From Streptococcus oricebi (lineage in GTDB: Bacteria; Bacillota; Bacilli; Lactobacillales; Streptococcaceae): a DNA stretch of 64,000 nucleotides. Every line of letters begins with the position of its first letter. The stretch's first letter is position 1. Of this stretch, positions 9,926-18,350 are shown piece by piece. The notes beneath the pieces are model-generated. The model did no database searches and was not told where the DNA came from. It saw nothing but the letters and a program-made list of their open reading frames with translations. Made by a program: the position numbers and the translations under genes. The stretch lies in contig NZ_PRDG01000005.1 in NCBI RefSeq assembly GCF_017883985.1, forward strand, positions 124,001 through 188,000. Reading direction: 5' to 3'.

Positions 9926-10112
9926 AATCAAAAAGAAACGAGGTATAGCCTATGAAGATGTTTATCAAAGTGCACTATGATACCAAATACCAAGAGTCAG
10001 TGCAAGACTCTTCTACCTACGGCAAGTAGGTAGATTCTCTAATTGTTTTTTCATCTAAACCTCCTTAATAGATTAAAATAACAAGAAAGGCCCCAATCGG
10101 GGCTTTTTGTTT
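9926..10112 (+). ncRNA. Predicted CiaR-dependent small RNA (csRNA-like)
   Basis: The ~187-nt transcript would run from the CiaR-type promoter to a strong terminator (GCCCC-AATC-GGGGC plus T-run, 10091-10111). It carries an unpaired-looking segment with TTTTTTCAT and ACCTCCTTAA (10045-10069), complementary to Shine-Dalgarno and AUG-AAA start regions, as in known csRNAs. A 25-codon ORF (9952-10029, starting MKMFIKVHYD) lies inside with a weak GAGG site; I cannot tell whether it is translated. Longer than typical pneumococcal csRNAs (about 90-150 nt). Confidence 0.6.
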
Positions 10113-10235
10113 TTATGAGCAAGAAGTGTATAATAGGAGCCATAGGTTTGGCTGGTCTAAGGAGTTCTGGTGATTAGGATTAGCTTTTTCTCATCCAGGT
10201 CTAAAAGTAAAATATATAAAAGTAGGAAGAAAACA

Positions 10236-10835
10236 ATGGCAAATGATTGGCAACAATTTGGAAAACCCAGTGGGCTGATGGGCCGCATGCTAGCGCGAGG
10301 CATGAACCGAGGGCATGCTCCTTTCACTCGCTGGTGTCTGTCTTACTTAGATGGCCCCGTTTCTGCGGCCTTGGATATTGGTTGTGGTGGCGGAGGTGCT
10401 ATCCGGCACCTGCTGAAAACCTATCCTCAAGCTCAGGTTGATGGTTTGGATTATTCGGAGGACTGTGTAGCAGTTGCCCGTAAGACCAATTATAAAGAAA
10501 GGAAACGCTGTGACATCAAGCAAGGGACTGCCGAGGCCAATCCTTATCCTGATGCGAGTCTTGATTTGGTTACGGCTTTTGAAACGGTCTATTTTTGGTC
10601 TGATTTACCCCGGGCCTTTGGGGAAATCCACCGCGTTTTACAAGAGCAAGGCCGCTTCCTGCTAGGCTGTGAGCTGCTTCCTAGTCCCACTAGCCTCAAA
10701 TATCAAGAAAAAATTCCGGGTATGAAAATCTATGATCCTCAAGAATTAGTAACCTATCTCGAAAAGGCTGGCTTTACAAAGGTTGACCTCTTCCAGGGCA
10801 AGAAGGAAAGTTTTTGTTTGCTGGCCACAAAATGA
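10236..10835 (+). CDS. Class I SAM-dependent methyltransferase
   Basis: The 199-residue protein has a Rossmann-type SAM site ALDIGCGGGGAIRHLL near residue 45, an acidic GLDYSED after beta-2 near 70, and a DLVTAFETVYFW post-motif segment near 110, typical of the UbiE/COQ5-like methyltransferase 11 domain. The ATG at 10236 behind TAGGAAG is chosen over a GTG 66 bp upstream that has no ribosome site. The substrate is unknown. It stands alone between two predicted small-RNA genes and ends at a bidirectional terminator. Confidence 0.85.
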   Translation: MANDWQQFGKPSGLMGRMLARGMNRGHAPFTRWCLSYLDGPVSAALDIGCGGGGAIRHLLKTYPQAQVDGLDYSEDCVAVARKTNYKERKRCDIKQGTAEANPYPDASLDLVTAFETVYFWSDLPRAFGEIHRVLQEQGRFLLGCELLPSPTSLKYQEKIPGMKIYDPQELVTYLEKAGFTKVDLFQGKKESFCLLATK

Positions 10836-10855
10836 CTAGGAGTCCTAAAAAGATA

Positions 10856-10896
10856 AAAAGGATTTGGTCCATTAAAGAAACCAAATCCTTTTTTCT
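10856..10896. terminator. Bidirectional terminator between convergent genes
   Basis: AAAAAGGATTTGGT pairs with ACCAAATCCTTTTTT around an 11-nt loop. Both strands end in T-runs, so it can serve the methyltransferase gene and the carboxypeptidase gene. Confidence 0.85.
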
Positions 10897-10979
10897 TGCG
10901 ACAGAATAGCTACTTGCTCTAGTAATTAAAATCTTTGCTGTCACTTACTTAACCTAGTGAGGTTAGAGTGAAACTAGTC

Positions 10980-13900
10980 TCAGCCTTGAGCCTTTTCCTC
11001 CTTTTTCTTCAAGAGAATAAGGCCGCTGCTGGTTGCAAGAACTAGTCCAGCTAGGAGAAAGGCAGTTGCATCTTCCTTGCTTCCCGTTTGCGGAAGCTGC
11101 ACACCTGCTCGCATGACTTGCGGCTGTGCTTGGTAGGTTGCTCCTTGAGATGTGGTCTGGCTTAGCGGCCTTGCTTGTGGTCTTGCGGTCAAGACTTCCA
11201 CTTGCTCAACACCAGGATCTTGCGCCAAATCTTGCAAGGTGGCTAGTTGGCTACCGAAGATAGCATTGGAGAGCCAGCGGTAGAAGTGGACAGGGTGGAG
11301 GCGGTTACTTGGATTGCCGGCATAGATAAACATGGTTTGGCCTTGGTAGCTACCGGCAATAGCCACTGTTTTATTGGCCAAGAGTTCATTTTGGGGCCAC
11401 CAACCTGCGATATAATAGTTGCTATCGGCAATCTTCATCAAGGTCCTAAAGTTTGCTGGGACTTTTTCAATCCAGTTACCGGAGTTAGAGTAGAAGAGGT
11501 CATTTTTGGCATAGCCACTAGCCAGAGGATCCAGGTCATCTACGATAGCCCGCATAAGCCCTTCATAGTCGCTGCCGCCTTTGAAACGTTCCGCATCAAA
11601 GCCTTCTAGGACTCCTAGTTTTTCCAAACGTTGCATGGCTGAACCACCGACAACAATGGTCGGTTTTAGGCCCAGGATAGAGGCGTCAAAACGGCTATTT
11701 TCTAGGAGAATGACATCGGCCTCTTGAGGGGTATTAACAATATTAAAACCTAGGCTTTTAAGGACCAGGGCAGAGTGGGTAGGAGATTCTACACCAGCCC
11801 AGGCCGCATAATTGTTAGGGGAATAGACCTTGACTGGCTTTAGTCTAGTTCCGAGAGGTTGCTTGTAGAGGGGCTGGCCATAGAGAGGATAGTCCTTGAG
11901 CAGTTGGTCAAAGCTAGCTGTATCTAGAATGTAACCATCTTCAGTTAGATAGACCTCCTTGCCTTGGGCTAGTGCTTGGTTGACCGCCTTGACTGCACTT
12001 TCAGAGTTATTGCTCAGAATGTAGTAAGGAGCCTTGTAATCAAGCTTACTAGTCCGCTGGGCCTGGTTGCTAGTGACTTCCCCTAATTTTCCAGCAAAGT
12101 ATTGGTCTTCAAAGACTTGATAGGCTTTAAAGCCCTTCATATCAGGGAAATTAACTACCAACTCAGCATACATGGCTCCCCATTTAGATTCATTGGAGCC
12201 TGAATAAAGGATATGGTTGGCATAGCCACGCTTGGCTTGAGCCATATCCACCACTAGGTCTCCCTTCTTGAAAGGACCTGTATCCTCTTTTAATTCTTGG
12301 ACAATGACCCCGTTACGCTTGAAGTAGTCAATCATTTTAAAGGCTTGATCGAGAGCATTATTCTTATCCAGGCTCATGGGAATGACATAGTAATCTGGGA
12401 AGAACTTGTCCCGACCATTTTTAATCCGACCGACGATTTCTCCATTTGGGCCGACCAATTCCTTTTCAGCCTCTGGGGCTTCAATCTTATTGATTCCCCG
12501 AGAGTAGAATTTAAGGCGCATTTCCATCAGCTGGTCAGGCTTACTTCTCAAAAAGTCAATCCCGCCCAAAACAGCGTGGTAGCCGGCATCAAAGGAGGCT
12601 TGATTGCCTTCGGGGATTTCAATTGTATGTCCCAAGATTCCATGATAGAGGGCATAAACTCCCGTGTAACCAGAGAAGGAGTCGTCCCAGCCTTCGCCCC
12701 AATCTAGTTTGGGAATGATGTAGCTATCGTATTTGGAGTTGGCGACACCAGCCCGTCCCATGGAATGGGCGTTTTCTAATAAGAGGTCGGCCATTAAATC
12801 GTATTCAAAGTTTGGATCGTGAGGAGGAGTGGCTGGCTCGATGAGAAATTCCTTGACAAAACCATGAATATCATAGAGGGCCATAGGATTCCACTTGTTA
12901 ATTAAACCAGCAATAATTCGGGTTTCAGGATTGGCCTGATAGCCAGCATCGCGGTTGGGGTCCAGTCCATTAGCTAGGGCCCGAGTATTGGCTACATCTC
13001 CGTCAGGGTTTTCCGTAAAGTTAAAGAGGAAGATAAATCGCTCTAATAGTTCTGAGATACTAAAGGTGAGCTTGGTTTCCTGACCTTGGGCGTCCTTGCT
13101 TGGAAATTGGAAGCTATCTTTGGTGGCGAAATCATGGAAGAGGCGGGTGATAATATCAATCGCCGGTTGCTCATCTGCATGAGTATTGTTGATTAAAACG
13201 GGGAGTTTATAGTTGAGCTGGCCCTTTTTCAGCTCTTCTAGGACTTGGTCAGGACTAGTCAACATTCGAGGACTAGTTTCTCGGAGATAGTGGTCGATGC
13301 TGGCCTGGTCCTTGCTGATAATTCCCAGTTTGACCTCCCGATTTTCGGCACTGCGACCGATTGTCTCAATTTGAACGAGGCGATCCTTTTTGGCCTCCTT
13401 ACGGCTCTGCTCAATGGCCGCCAACATCTCCTCATGAGTATGAAAGCTTTCATAGGGCCTAAAGATAAGGTTTTTTCGGATAATCAAGCTCTGATCGCTA
13501 GTTCTTCCAACCAATTGATGTTGGCCCATATAAGCGCGATAGCTGCGGCGGATATTGCTGGGTTCACGAAGGCTTAGGTCCTGGCCAAAGAGTTCCTGGG
13601 TCTCAATCGTCAGATCCAGATCTTGTCCATTTTTTCTGGCCTTAACCTTGATAAAGTCTGGACCGCTGAAATCCCCCTGGTCTAAATTCCAGCTTTTCCA
13701 TTCATTCAGAGGCTTATTATCCAGGGTCCAGGTCAAATCATTAGCCTTGTCTCCCGCTCCTTGGACCTGGTCCTTGATTTCATTTTTTTCCGACATGTAA
13801 AGGGGGCTGTCTGCTAGCTCGGTGCTATCTGCCTGAGCCTGGTTGGCTAGGACGGCCTTCTTAGCTGCTAGGTCCTCCTCCTGATGGTCAGCCTTCCCTA

Positions 13901-14135
13901 GGGGAGCTTGCTCTTGATCCTTGGTAAGAGAATTATCAGGGAGCTTGTCCTGGGCTTTTTCTTCTTGTAGCTTCTCGTTGGCTTGATTGGTCTCTAGCGA
14001 GGCCTCCTGGGGTGAGTCGCTACTTACTTCAAGGCTATCTGCGGCAACCTGACCTTGGACTAGGACGGCCAGTAGACAGGCGGTTGACAAGCTTAAGACT
14101 TGAGAGAACAAACGTTTTTTGTAAGAATCTTTCAT
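10980..14135 (-). CDS. Cell-wall-anchored M14 zinc carboxypeptidase
   Basis: This 1051-residue surface enzyme has a signal peptide (residues 1-33, ending near VAADS) and a Glu/Gln/Asp-rich spacer to about 120. The M14 core carries zinc-ligand motifs THADEQ near 320 and DIHGF near 425, plus GHTIEIPEG near 500 as the likely catalytic-glutamate region. A large C-terminal extension may be a binding domain. It ends in LPQTG (1014-1018), a hydrophobic helix and KKKEEKAQG, a standard sortase A signal. It should trim C-terminal residues from peptides or proteins at the cell surface; the substrate is unknown. It is divergent from the small RNA at 14.3 kb and stands as a single gene. Confidence 0.9.
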   Translation of the reverse strand: MKDSYKKRLFSQVLSLSTACLLAVLVQGQVAADSLEVSSDSPQEASLETNQANEKLQEEKAQDKLPDNSLTKDQEQAPLGKADHQEEDLAAKKAVLANQAQADSTELADSPLYMSEKNEIKDQVQGAGDKANDLTWTLDNKPLNEWKSWNLDQGDFSGPDFIKVKARKNGQDLDLTIETQELFGQDLSLREPSNIRRSYRAYMGQHQLVGRTSDQSLIIRKNLIFRPYESFHTHEEMLAAIEQSRKEAKKDRLVQIETIGRSAENREVKLGIISKDQASIDHYLRETSPRMLTSPDQVLEELKKGQLNYKLPVLINNTHADEQPAIDIITRLFHDFATKDSFQFPSKDAQGQETKLTFSISELLERFIFLFNFTENPDGDVANTRALANGLDPNRDAGYQANPETRIIAGLINKWNPMALYDIHGFVKEFLIEPATPPHDPNFEYDLMADLLLENAHSMGRAGVANSKYDSYIIPKLDWGEGWDDSFSGYTGVYALYHGILGHTIEIPEGNQASFDAGYHAVLGGIDFLRSKPDQLMEMRLKFYSRGINKIEAPEAEKELVGPNGEIVGRIKNGRDKFFPDYYVIPMSLDKNNALDQAFKMIDYFKRNGVIVQELKEDTGPFKKGDLVVDMAQAKRGYANHILYSGSNESKWGAMYAELVVNFPDMKGFKAYQVFEDQYFAGKLGEVTSNQAQRTSKLDYKAPYYILSNNSESAVKAVNQALAQGKEVYLTEDGYILDTASFDQLLKDYPLYGQPLYKQPLGTRLKPVKVYSPNNYAAWAGVESPTHSALVLKSLGFNIVNTPQEADVILLENSRFDASILGLKPTIVVGGSAMQRLEKLGVLEGFDAERFKGGSDYEGLMRAIVDDLDPLASGYAKNDLFYSNSGNWIEKVPANFRTLMKIADSNYYIAGWWPQNELLANKTVAIAGSYQGQTMFIYAGNPSNRLHPVHFYRWLSNAIFGSQLATLQDLAQDPGVEQVEVLTARPQARPLSQTTSQGATYQAQPQVMRAGVQLPQTGSKEDATAFLLAGLVLATSSGLILLKKKEEKAQG

Positions 14136-14264
14136 CTTAGCCTCCTTATATTAAGATATGTTACTTCCAGTATAGCAAAAAATGTAAGCCTTTTCAAAAA
14201 TAAATAGAAAGATAATAGACGAAAATTGGAGAAAGAATAGCTAAAAAAATAAAATTTTCTGTAT

Positions 14265-14297
14265 TTTAAGAAAGTTTTAAGCCAGCCAGTCTATACT
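14265..14297 (+). promoter_or_regulatory. CiaR box and -10 of a small RNA promoter
   Basis: TTTAAG (14265-14270), 5 bp, TTTAAG (14276-14281), 10 bp, TATACT (14292-14297). This is an exact match to the CiaR direct repeat with csRNA-type spacing. Confidence 0.85.
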
Positions 14298-14303
14298 ATA
14301 CTT

Positions 14304-14370
14304 ATCCTAAAACTTTTCTTTTTCATAAATCTCCCTAAACACTAGCTTTCCCGGCTAGTGTTTTTTTGTC
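14304..14370 (+). ncRNA. Predicted CiaR-dependent small RNA (csRNA)
   Basis: Start near 14304; end at the terminator AACACTAGC / GCTAGTGTT plus T7 (14338-14368), so about 65 nt. Between them lies TTTTTCATAAATCTCCCTAA, complementary to a GGGAGA-type ribosome site and to AUGAAAAA start codons, the hallmark of streptococcal csRNAs. No gene on this strand precedes the terminator, so it cannot simply end an upstream operon. The stretch 14136-14264 holds the promoter region of the divergent carboxypeptidase gene and nothing else I can name. Confidence 0.8.
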
Positions 14371-14436
14371 TTGGATAAGAGTCTGCAGACTCAGGAAAAA
14401 TATGCTACAATGTTAAGAAAAGGATTGGAGTAGAAG

Positions 14437-14703
14437 ATGAAAGCAATTATAACAGTCGTTGGTAAGGATAAGACAGGGATTGTCGCAGGGGTTTCTAGTA
14501 AGATTGCTGAGCTAGGTCTCAATATTGATGATATTTCCCAGACCGTCTTAGACGAATTTTTCACCATGATGGCAGTCGTGTCCAGCAACCAAAAGCAGGA
14601 TTTCACCCATCTGCGCAGTCAACTAGAGGACTTTGGGCAAGATCTCAATGTCAAAATTAATATTCAGAGTGCAGCTATTTTTGATGCCATGCACAATCTT
14701 TAA
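14437..14703 (+). CDS. ACT-domain protein (UPF0237)
   Basis: The 88-residue protein is a single ACT domain (MKAIITVVGKDKTGIVAGVS start), the fold that binds amino acids or other small ligands in regulatory subunits. It is 10 bp upstream of the UPF0210 gene, a pairing conserved in Firmicutes and some archaea. It probably acts as a ligand-sensing partner of that protein; the ligand is unknown. Confidence 0.9.
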   Translation: MKAIITVVGKDKTGIVAGVSSKIAELGLNIDDISQTVLDEFFTMMAVVSSNQKQDFTHLRSQLEDFGQDLNVKINIQSAAIFDAMHNL

Positions 14704-14712
14704 GGGGGAATC

Positions 14713-16050
14713 ATGGATATAAAGCAAGTTACTGAAACCATCGCCATGATTGAGGAGCAGAATTTTGATATTCGGACCATCACCATGGGGATTTCTCTAC
14801 TGGATTGTATCGACAGCGATATTGACCGGGCTGCTGATAAGGTCTATCAGAAGATTACAAAGAAGGCCAAAAATCTGGTTGCAGTTGGTGATGAGATTGC
14901 AGCTGAGCTGGGAATACCCATTGTTAATAAAAGGGTCTCGGTTACACCGATTTCTCTGATTGGGGCAGCAACAGATAGCGAGGACTACTTGCCCTTGGCT
15001 CGGGCCTTAGATAGGGCGGCCAAGGAGATTGGGGTTGACTTTATCGGTGGCTTTTCGGCCTTGGTCCAAAAGGGTTACCAAAAGGGAGATGAAATTCTCA
15101 TCCGTTCCATTCCCCAAGCCCTAGCTGAAACGGACAAGGTCTGCGCCTCTGTCAATGTGGGCTCTACCAAGACTGGTATCAATATGACAGCCGTTCGAGA
15201 TATGGGGCAGATTATTAAGGATACGGCCAGCCTTTCTGATATGGGAGCCGCCAAGCTAGTTGTTTTTGCCAATGCGGTTGAAGACAATCCCTTTATGGCT
15301 GGGGCTTTCCATGGGGTAGGAGAAGCTGATGTGGTCATCAATGTCGGTGTTTCTGGTCCCGGGGTTGTTAAGCGGGCCCTAGAAAAGGTCAGGGGGGCTA
15401 GCTTTGATGTCTTGGCCGAAACCGTTAAAAAGACCGCCTTTAAAATCACGCGGATTGGTCAACTGGTCGGTAGCTTAGCTAGTGAGCGCCTGGGCGTCAA
15501 GTTTGGTATCGTAGACTTGAGCCTTGCTCCGACTCCGGCAGTGGGAGACTCTGTGGCGCGTGTACTAGAAGAAATGGGCTTGGAGATGGTCGGAACCCAT
15601 GGAACTACGGCAGCCCTGGCCCTTCTTAATGACCAGGTGAAAAAAGGAGGCGTCATGGCCTGCAATCAAGTCGGCGGTCTCTCTGGTGCCTTTATCCCCG
15701 TCTCAGAAGATGAGGGCATGATAGCCGCTGTCCAGGCTGGATCGCTCAATCTAGAAAAGCTCGAAGCCATGACAGCTATTTGTTCGGTGGGCTTGGATAT
15801 GATTGCCATTCCGGAAGATACCCCAGCCGAAACCATTGCTGCCATGATTGCAGATGAGGCTGCTATCGGGGTCATCAATCAAAAAACGACCGCTGTTCGC
15901 CTGATTCCTAAAGGAAAAGAAGGAGATATGATTGAGTTTGGCGGTCTCTTGGGCACAGCCCCAGTCATGCCTGTCAACCAACATTCCTCAGCAGACTTTA
16001 TCAGGCGAGGGGGACAAATTCCCGCCCCGATTCACTCTTTCAAAAACTAA
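14713..16050 (+). CDS. UPF0210 / PFL family protein
   Basis: The 445-residue soluble protein begins [10 protein letters not shown], with characteristic Gly/Ala-rich stretches ([45 protein letters not shown]). This family is conserved next to an ACT-domain gene, has a glycyl-radical-enzyme-like fold according to structural annotation, and lacks an established reaction. No signal peptide. A GGGGGA ribosome site precedes the ATG and a strong terminator follows. Confidence 0.9.
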   Translation: MDIKQVTETIAMIEEQNFDIRTITMGISLLDCIDSDIDRAADKVYQKITKKAKNLVAVGDEIAAELGIPIVNKRVSVTPISLIGAATDSEDYLPLARALDRAAKEIGVDFIGGFSALVQKGYQKGDEILIRSIPQALAETDKVCASVNVGSTKTGINMTAVRDMGQIIKDTASLSDMGAAKLVVFANAVEDNPFMAGAFHGVGEADVVINVGVSGPGVVKRALEKVRGASFDVLAETVKKTAFKITRIGQLVGSLASERLGVKFGIVDLSLAPTPAVGDSVARVLEEMGLEMVGTHGTTAALALLNDQVKKGGVMACNQVGGLSGAFIPVSEDEGMIAAVQAGSLNLEKLEAMTAICSVGLDMIAIPEDTPAETIAAMIADEAAIGVINQKTTAVRLIPKGKEGDMIEFGGLLGTAPVMPVNQHSSADFIRRGGQIPAPIHSFKN

Positions 16051-16059
16051 AAGAAAATC

Positions 16060-16090
16060 AACTCCGTTGCTAGCCAACGGAGCTTTTTTG
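16060..16090 (+). terminator. Terminator after the UPF0210 gene
   Basis: CTCCGTTG and CAACGGAG pair around a short CTAGC loop, followed by TTTTTT. Confidence 0.85.
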
Positions 16091-16164
16091 TTTGTAAATA
16101 TAAAGCAGACTCTGATTAAGATGATTGCGATAGAAAAAATTATTATATTATTTCAAGAAATCCG

Positions 16165-16222
16165 TTGACAGAAAAATAATAATATAATATAATAACATTA
16201 TAAAAGTTCCTTTATATAAAGG
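16165..16222 (+). promoter_or_regulatory. Consensus promoter with downstream palindrome
   Basis: TTGACA (16165-16170), exactly 17 bp, TATAAT (16188-16193). A perfect palindrome CCTTTATATAAAGG (16209-16222) lies just past the predicted start and could be an operator or a 5' hairpin. Confidence 0.8.
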
Positions 16223-16232
16223 GAGTAGGCTG

Positions 16233-16334
16233 ATGAAAGATATGGCTGGGCCCTCCCTTCAGGCAAGTGATAGGTTCAGACCAGTAAAGGCAATTCTAAT
16301 TGCTTATATTGTCGCTTTTACGGCGGCTAAATAA
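16233..16334 (+). CDS. 33-residue small membrane peptide candidate
   Basis: An ATG with AAAGGGAG seven bases upstream opens a 33-codon ORF starting MKDMAGPSLQ. The product has a basic middle (SDRFRPVK) and a hydrophobic C-terminus (AILIAYIVAFTAAK), so a short single-pass or membrane-surface peptide is plausible. It is the first ORF behind a perfect consensus promoter, 78 bp before lacD. It could be an expressed small protein or a leader peptide for lacD; the family is not recognised. About 70 bp downstream holds a weak GCCAA/TTGGC hairpin (16342-16381) without T-run. Confidence 0.5.
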   Translation: MKDMAGPSLQASDRFRPVKAILIAYIVAFTAAK

Positions 16335-16411
16335 ATCAACCACAAGCCAAGTTTTTCAAGAATATTGGGAAAAGGTTGGCGGTAAATACCATGATTAAGA
16401 GGTGACCTGTG

Positions 16412-17380
16412 ATGACGAAAAGTGGAAAAATCAAGCACATGGAAAAATTAGCGAGTGAGACAGGGATTATTTCAGCCCTGGCCTTTGACCAGAGGGGGGC
16501 TCTTAAGCGTCTGATGGCCCAGTACCAAGAGGCAGAGCCTAGCCGGGCCCAAATGGAGGAGCTCAAAGTATTGGTGGCCCAAGAATTGAGCCAGTATGCC
16601 TCGTCTATGTTGCTGGACCCCGAATACGGCCTAGCAGCTAGCAAGGTCTTGAGTCAAGAAACAGGCCTCCTTTTGGCCTATGAAAAGACTGGCTATGATA
16701 CGACCTCGACCAAGCGCCTACCAGACTGCCTCGGAGACTGGTCAGCTAGACGTATCAAGGAGGCAGGTGCAGATGCGGTCAAATTCCTCCTTTACTATGA
16801 TATCGATTCTAGCCGAGAGGTCAATCGGCAAAAAGAAGCCTATATTGAGCGGATTGGATCCGAATGTCTGGCTGAGGACCTTCCTTTTTACTTGGAAATC
16901 TTGGCCTATGATGAAAAGATTCCAGATACCAAGAGCGCGGCCTATGCCAAGGTCAAGCCTGCAAAAGTCCTGGGAGCCATGAAAGAATTTTCTAAAGAAG
17001 GCTACCATGTCGATGTTCTAAAGGTCGAAGTGCCCCTCAATATGGACTATGTAGAAGGCTTTGCCAAGGGGGAAGTTCTTTATAGCAAAAAAGAGGCTGC
17101 TGCCCTCTTCAAGGAACAAGGTCAGATTTCAAGCCTTCCCTTTATCTACCTAAGCGCCGGTGTATCTGCCAAGCTCTTCCAGGAAACCTTGCTATTTGCG
17201 GCGGAGGCTGGGGCCAACTTTAACGGGGTCCTTTGTGGCCGGGCTACTTGGGCAGGAAGTGTCAAGGCCTATATCAAGCAAGGTCCAGAAGCTGCGCGAG
17301 AATGGCTGCGGACCACTGGCTTTGAAAATATCAATGAGCTAAACAAGGTCTTGGAAAAAACAGCCAAGCCTTGGCGCTAA
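16412..17380 (+). CDS. lacD: Tagatose 1,6-diphosphate aldolase
   Basis: LacD splits tagatose 1,6-bisphosphate into dihydroxyacetone phosphate and glyceraldehyde 3-phosphate. The 322-residue protein closely follows streptococcal Lac[15 protein letters not shown] near residue 20, [10 protein letters not shown] near 90, [10 protein letters not shown] near 120, [17 protein letters not shown] near 200 and [11 protein letters not shown] near 275. A GTG three bases earlier is possible; AGAGGTG spacing favours this ATG. No lacA, lacB, lacC or lactose PTS gene is adjacent, so it may serve another hexose-phosphate route. It could also have a regulatory role like S. pyogenes LacD.1. Confidence 0.93.
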   Translation: MTKSGKIKHMEKLASETGIISALAFDQRGALKRLMAQYQEAEPSRAQMEELKVLVAQELSQYASSMLLDPEYGLAASKVLSQETGLLLAYEKTGYDTTSTKRLPDCLGDWSARRIKEAGADAVKFLLYYDIDSSREVNRQKEAYIERIGSECLAEDLPFYLEILAYDEKIPDTKSAAYAKVKPAKVLGAMKEFSKEGYHVDVLKVEVPLNMDYVEGFAKGEVLYSKKEAAALFKEQGQISSLPFIYLSAGVSAKLFQETLLFAAEAGANFNGVLCGRATWAGSVKAYIKQGPEAAREWLRTTGFENINELNKVLEKTAKPWR

Positions 17381-17439
17381 AAGAGGACCTTGAAACTCAT
17401 CAATTTCCTTTGATTTCTGCTGATTTATTTACGATTTGT

Positions 17440-17504
17440 AAGGGATTGGAGTGATGAACCTTTTCTTTCTAGGAGGAGGTTTGTCGCTTCAGCCCTTCTT
17501 TTTC
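17440..17504 (+). terminator. Terminator after lacD
   Basis: AAGGGATTGGAGTGATGAACC pairs imperfectly, with G-T wobbles, with GGTTTGTCGCTTCAGCCCTT; CTTTTTC follows. Confidence 0.6.
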
Positions 17505-17660
17505 ATTTTACAAGAGTTTTCTTTACAAAAATGTTATAATAGTCTAGTGATGCTCAAAGAAAATTGGATTAGTGCTAGGCTTAGCAGGAGTTCCTTCTTG
17601 CTTCAAATAGGCTAGGGTTCTAGTTTTTGATTTTTAGAGTATAAAATCGGAGGAATAAAA

Positions 17661-18350
17661 ATGGCAAAAACAAGACTGTACATTGTTCGTCATGGCAAGA
17701 CCATGTTCAATACGATTGGCCGGGCTCAAGGTTGGAGTGATACTCCCTTGACAGCAGAGGGGGAAAAAGGTATTCACCATTTGGGAATCGGTTTACGCCA
17801 GGCAGGTATAGAGTTTAAACGGGCCTTTTCCAGCGATAGTGGTCGGACCATTCAAACTATGGGGATTCTTTTGGACGAGCTCGGCTTAAGAGATCAGATT
17901 ACTTATACCTATGATAAGCGGATCCGGGAGTGGTGTTTTGGAAGTTTTGATGGTTCTTTTGATGTAGACCTCTTTACGGGCCTCTTGCCTAGGATTTTCA
18001 ATGTGGACCATGTCCACCAGCTGAGTTATCCAGAATTGGCCGAAGGCTTGGTAGAGGTAGACACAGCTAACTGGGCAGAGTCCTGGGGTGTTTTAAGCGG
18101 TCGTATTGTAGATGGTTTTACAGCCATGGCCAAGGAGCTAGAGGAGTCTGGTGGCGGAAATGCTCTGATTGTCAGTCATGGAATGACTATCGGGACCTTT
18201 ATGTATTTGATTGATCAAAGGCGCCCACATGGGATTCAAAATGGTTCTGTGACGGTAGTTGAATTTGAAAATGGTCAATTTAAAATTGAGGTTGTGGGGG
18301 ACACCTCTTATCGAGAAGCGGGAGCAAAGTTAGTTGAGACGAATGATTAA
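17661..18350 (+). CDS. Histidine phosphatase family protein (phosphoglycerate mutase-like)
   Basis: The 229-residue protein has the RHGKTMFN signature near residue 9 with the phospho-accepting histidine, the SDSGRTIQT segment near 55, and the second histidine in VSHGMTIG near 175. This superfamily includes cofactor-dependent phosphoglycerate mutases and broad phosphatases; the sequence is of the GpmB-like phosphatase type rather than glycolytic GpmA. A TGT-TATAAT extended -10 lies at 17532-17540 and GGAGGA precedes the ATG. It overlaps the next gene by 17 bp, so the two are likely co-expressed. Confidence 0.9.
   Translation: MAKTRLYIVRHGKTMFNTIGRAQGWSDTPLTAEGEKGIHHLGIGLRQAGIEFKRAFSSDSGRTIQTMGILLDELGLRDQITYTYDKRIREWCFGSFDGSFDVDLFTGLLPRIFNVDHVHQLSYPELAEGLVEVDTANWAESWGVLSGRIVDGFTAMAKELEESGGGNALIVSHGMTIGTFMYLIDQRRPHGIQNGSVTVVEFENGQFKIEVVGDTSYREAGAKLVETND

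Noticed and set aside
10170..10235. N-terminal extension of the methyltransferase from a GTG
   Set aside because: No ribosome site; the added residues (ISFFSSRSKSKIYK) are atypical, and ATG 10236 has TAGGAAG upstream.
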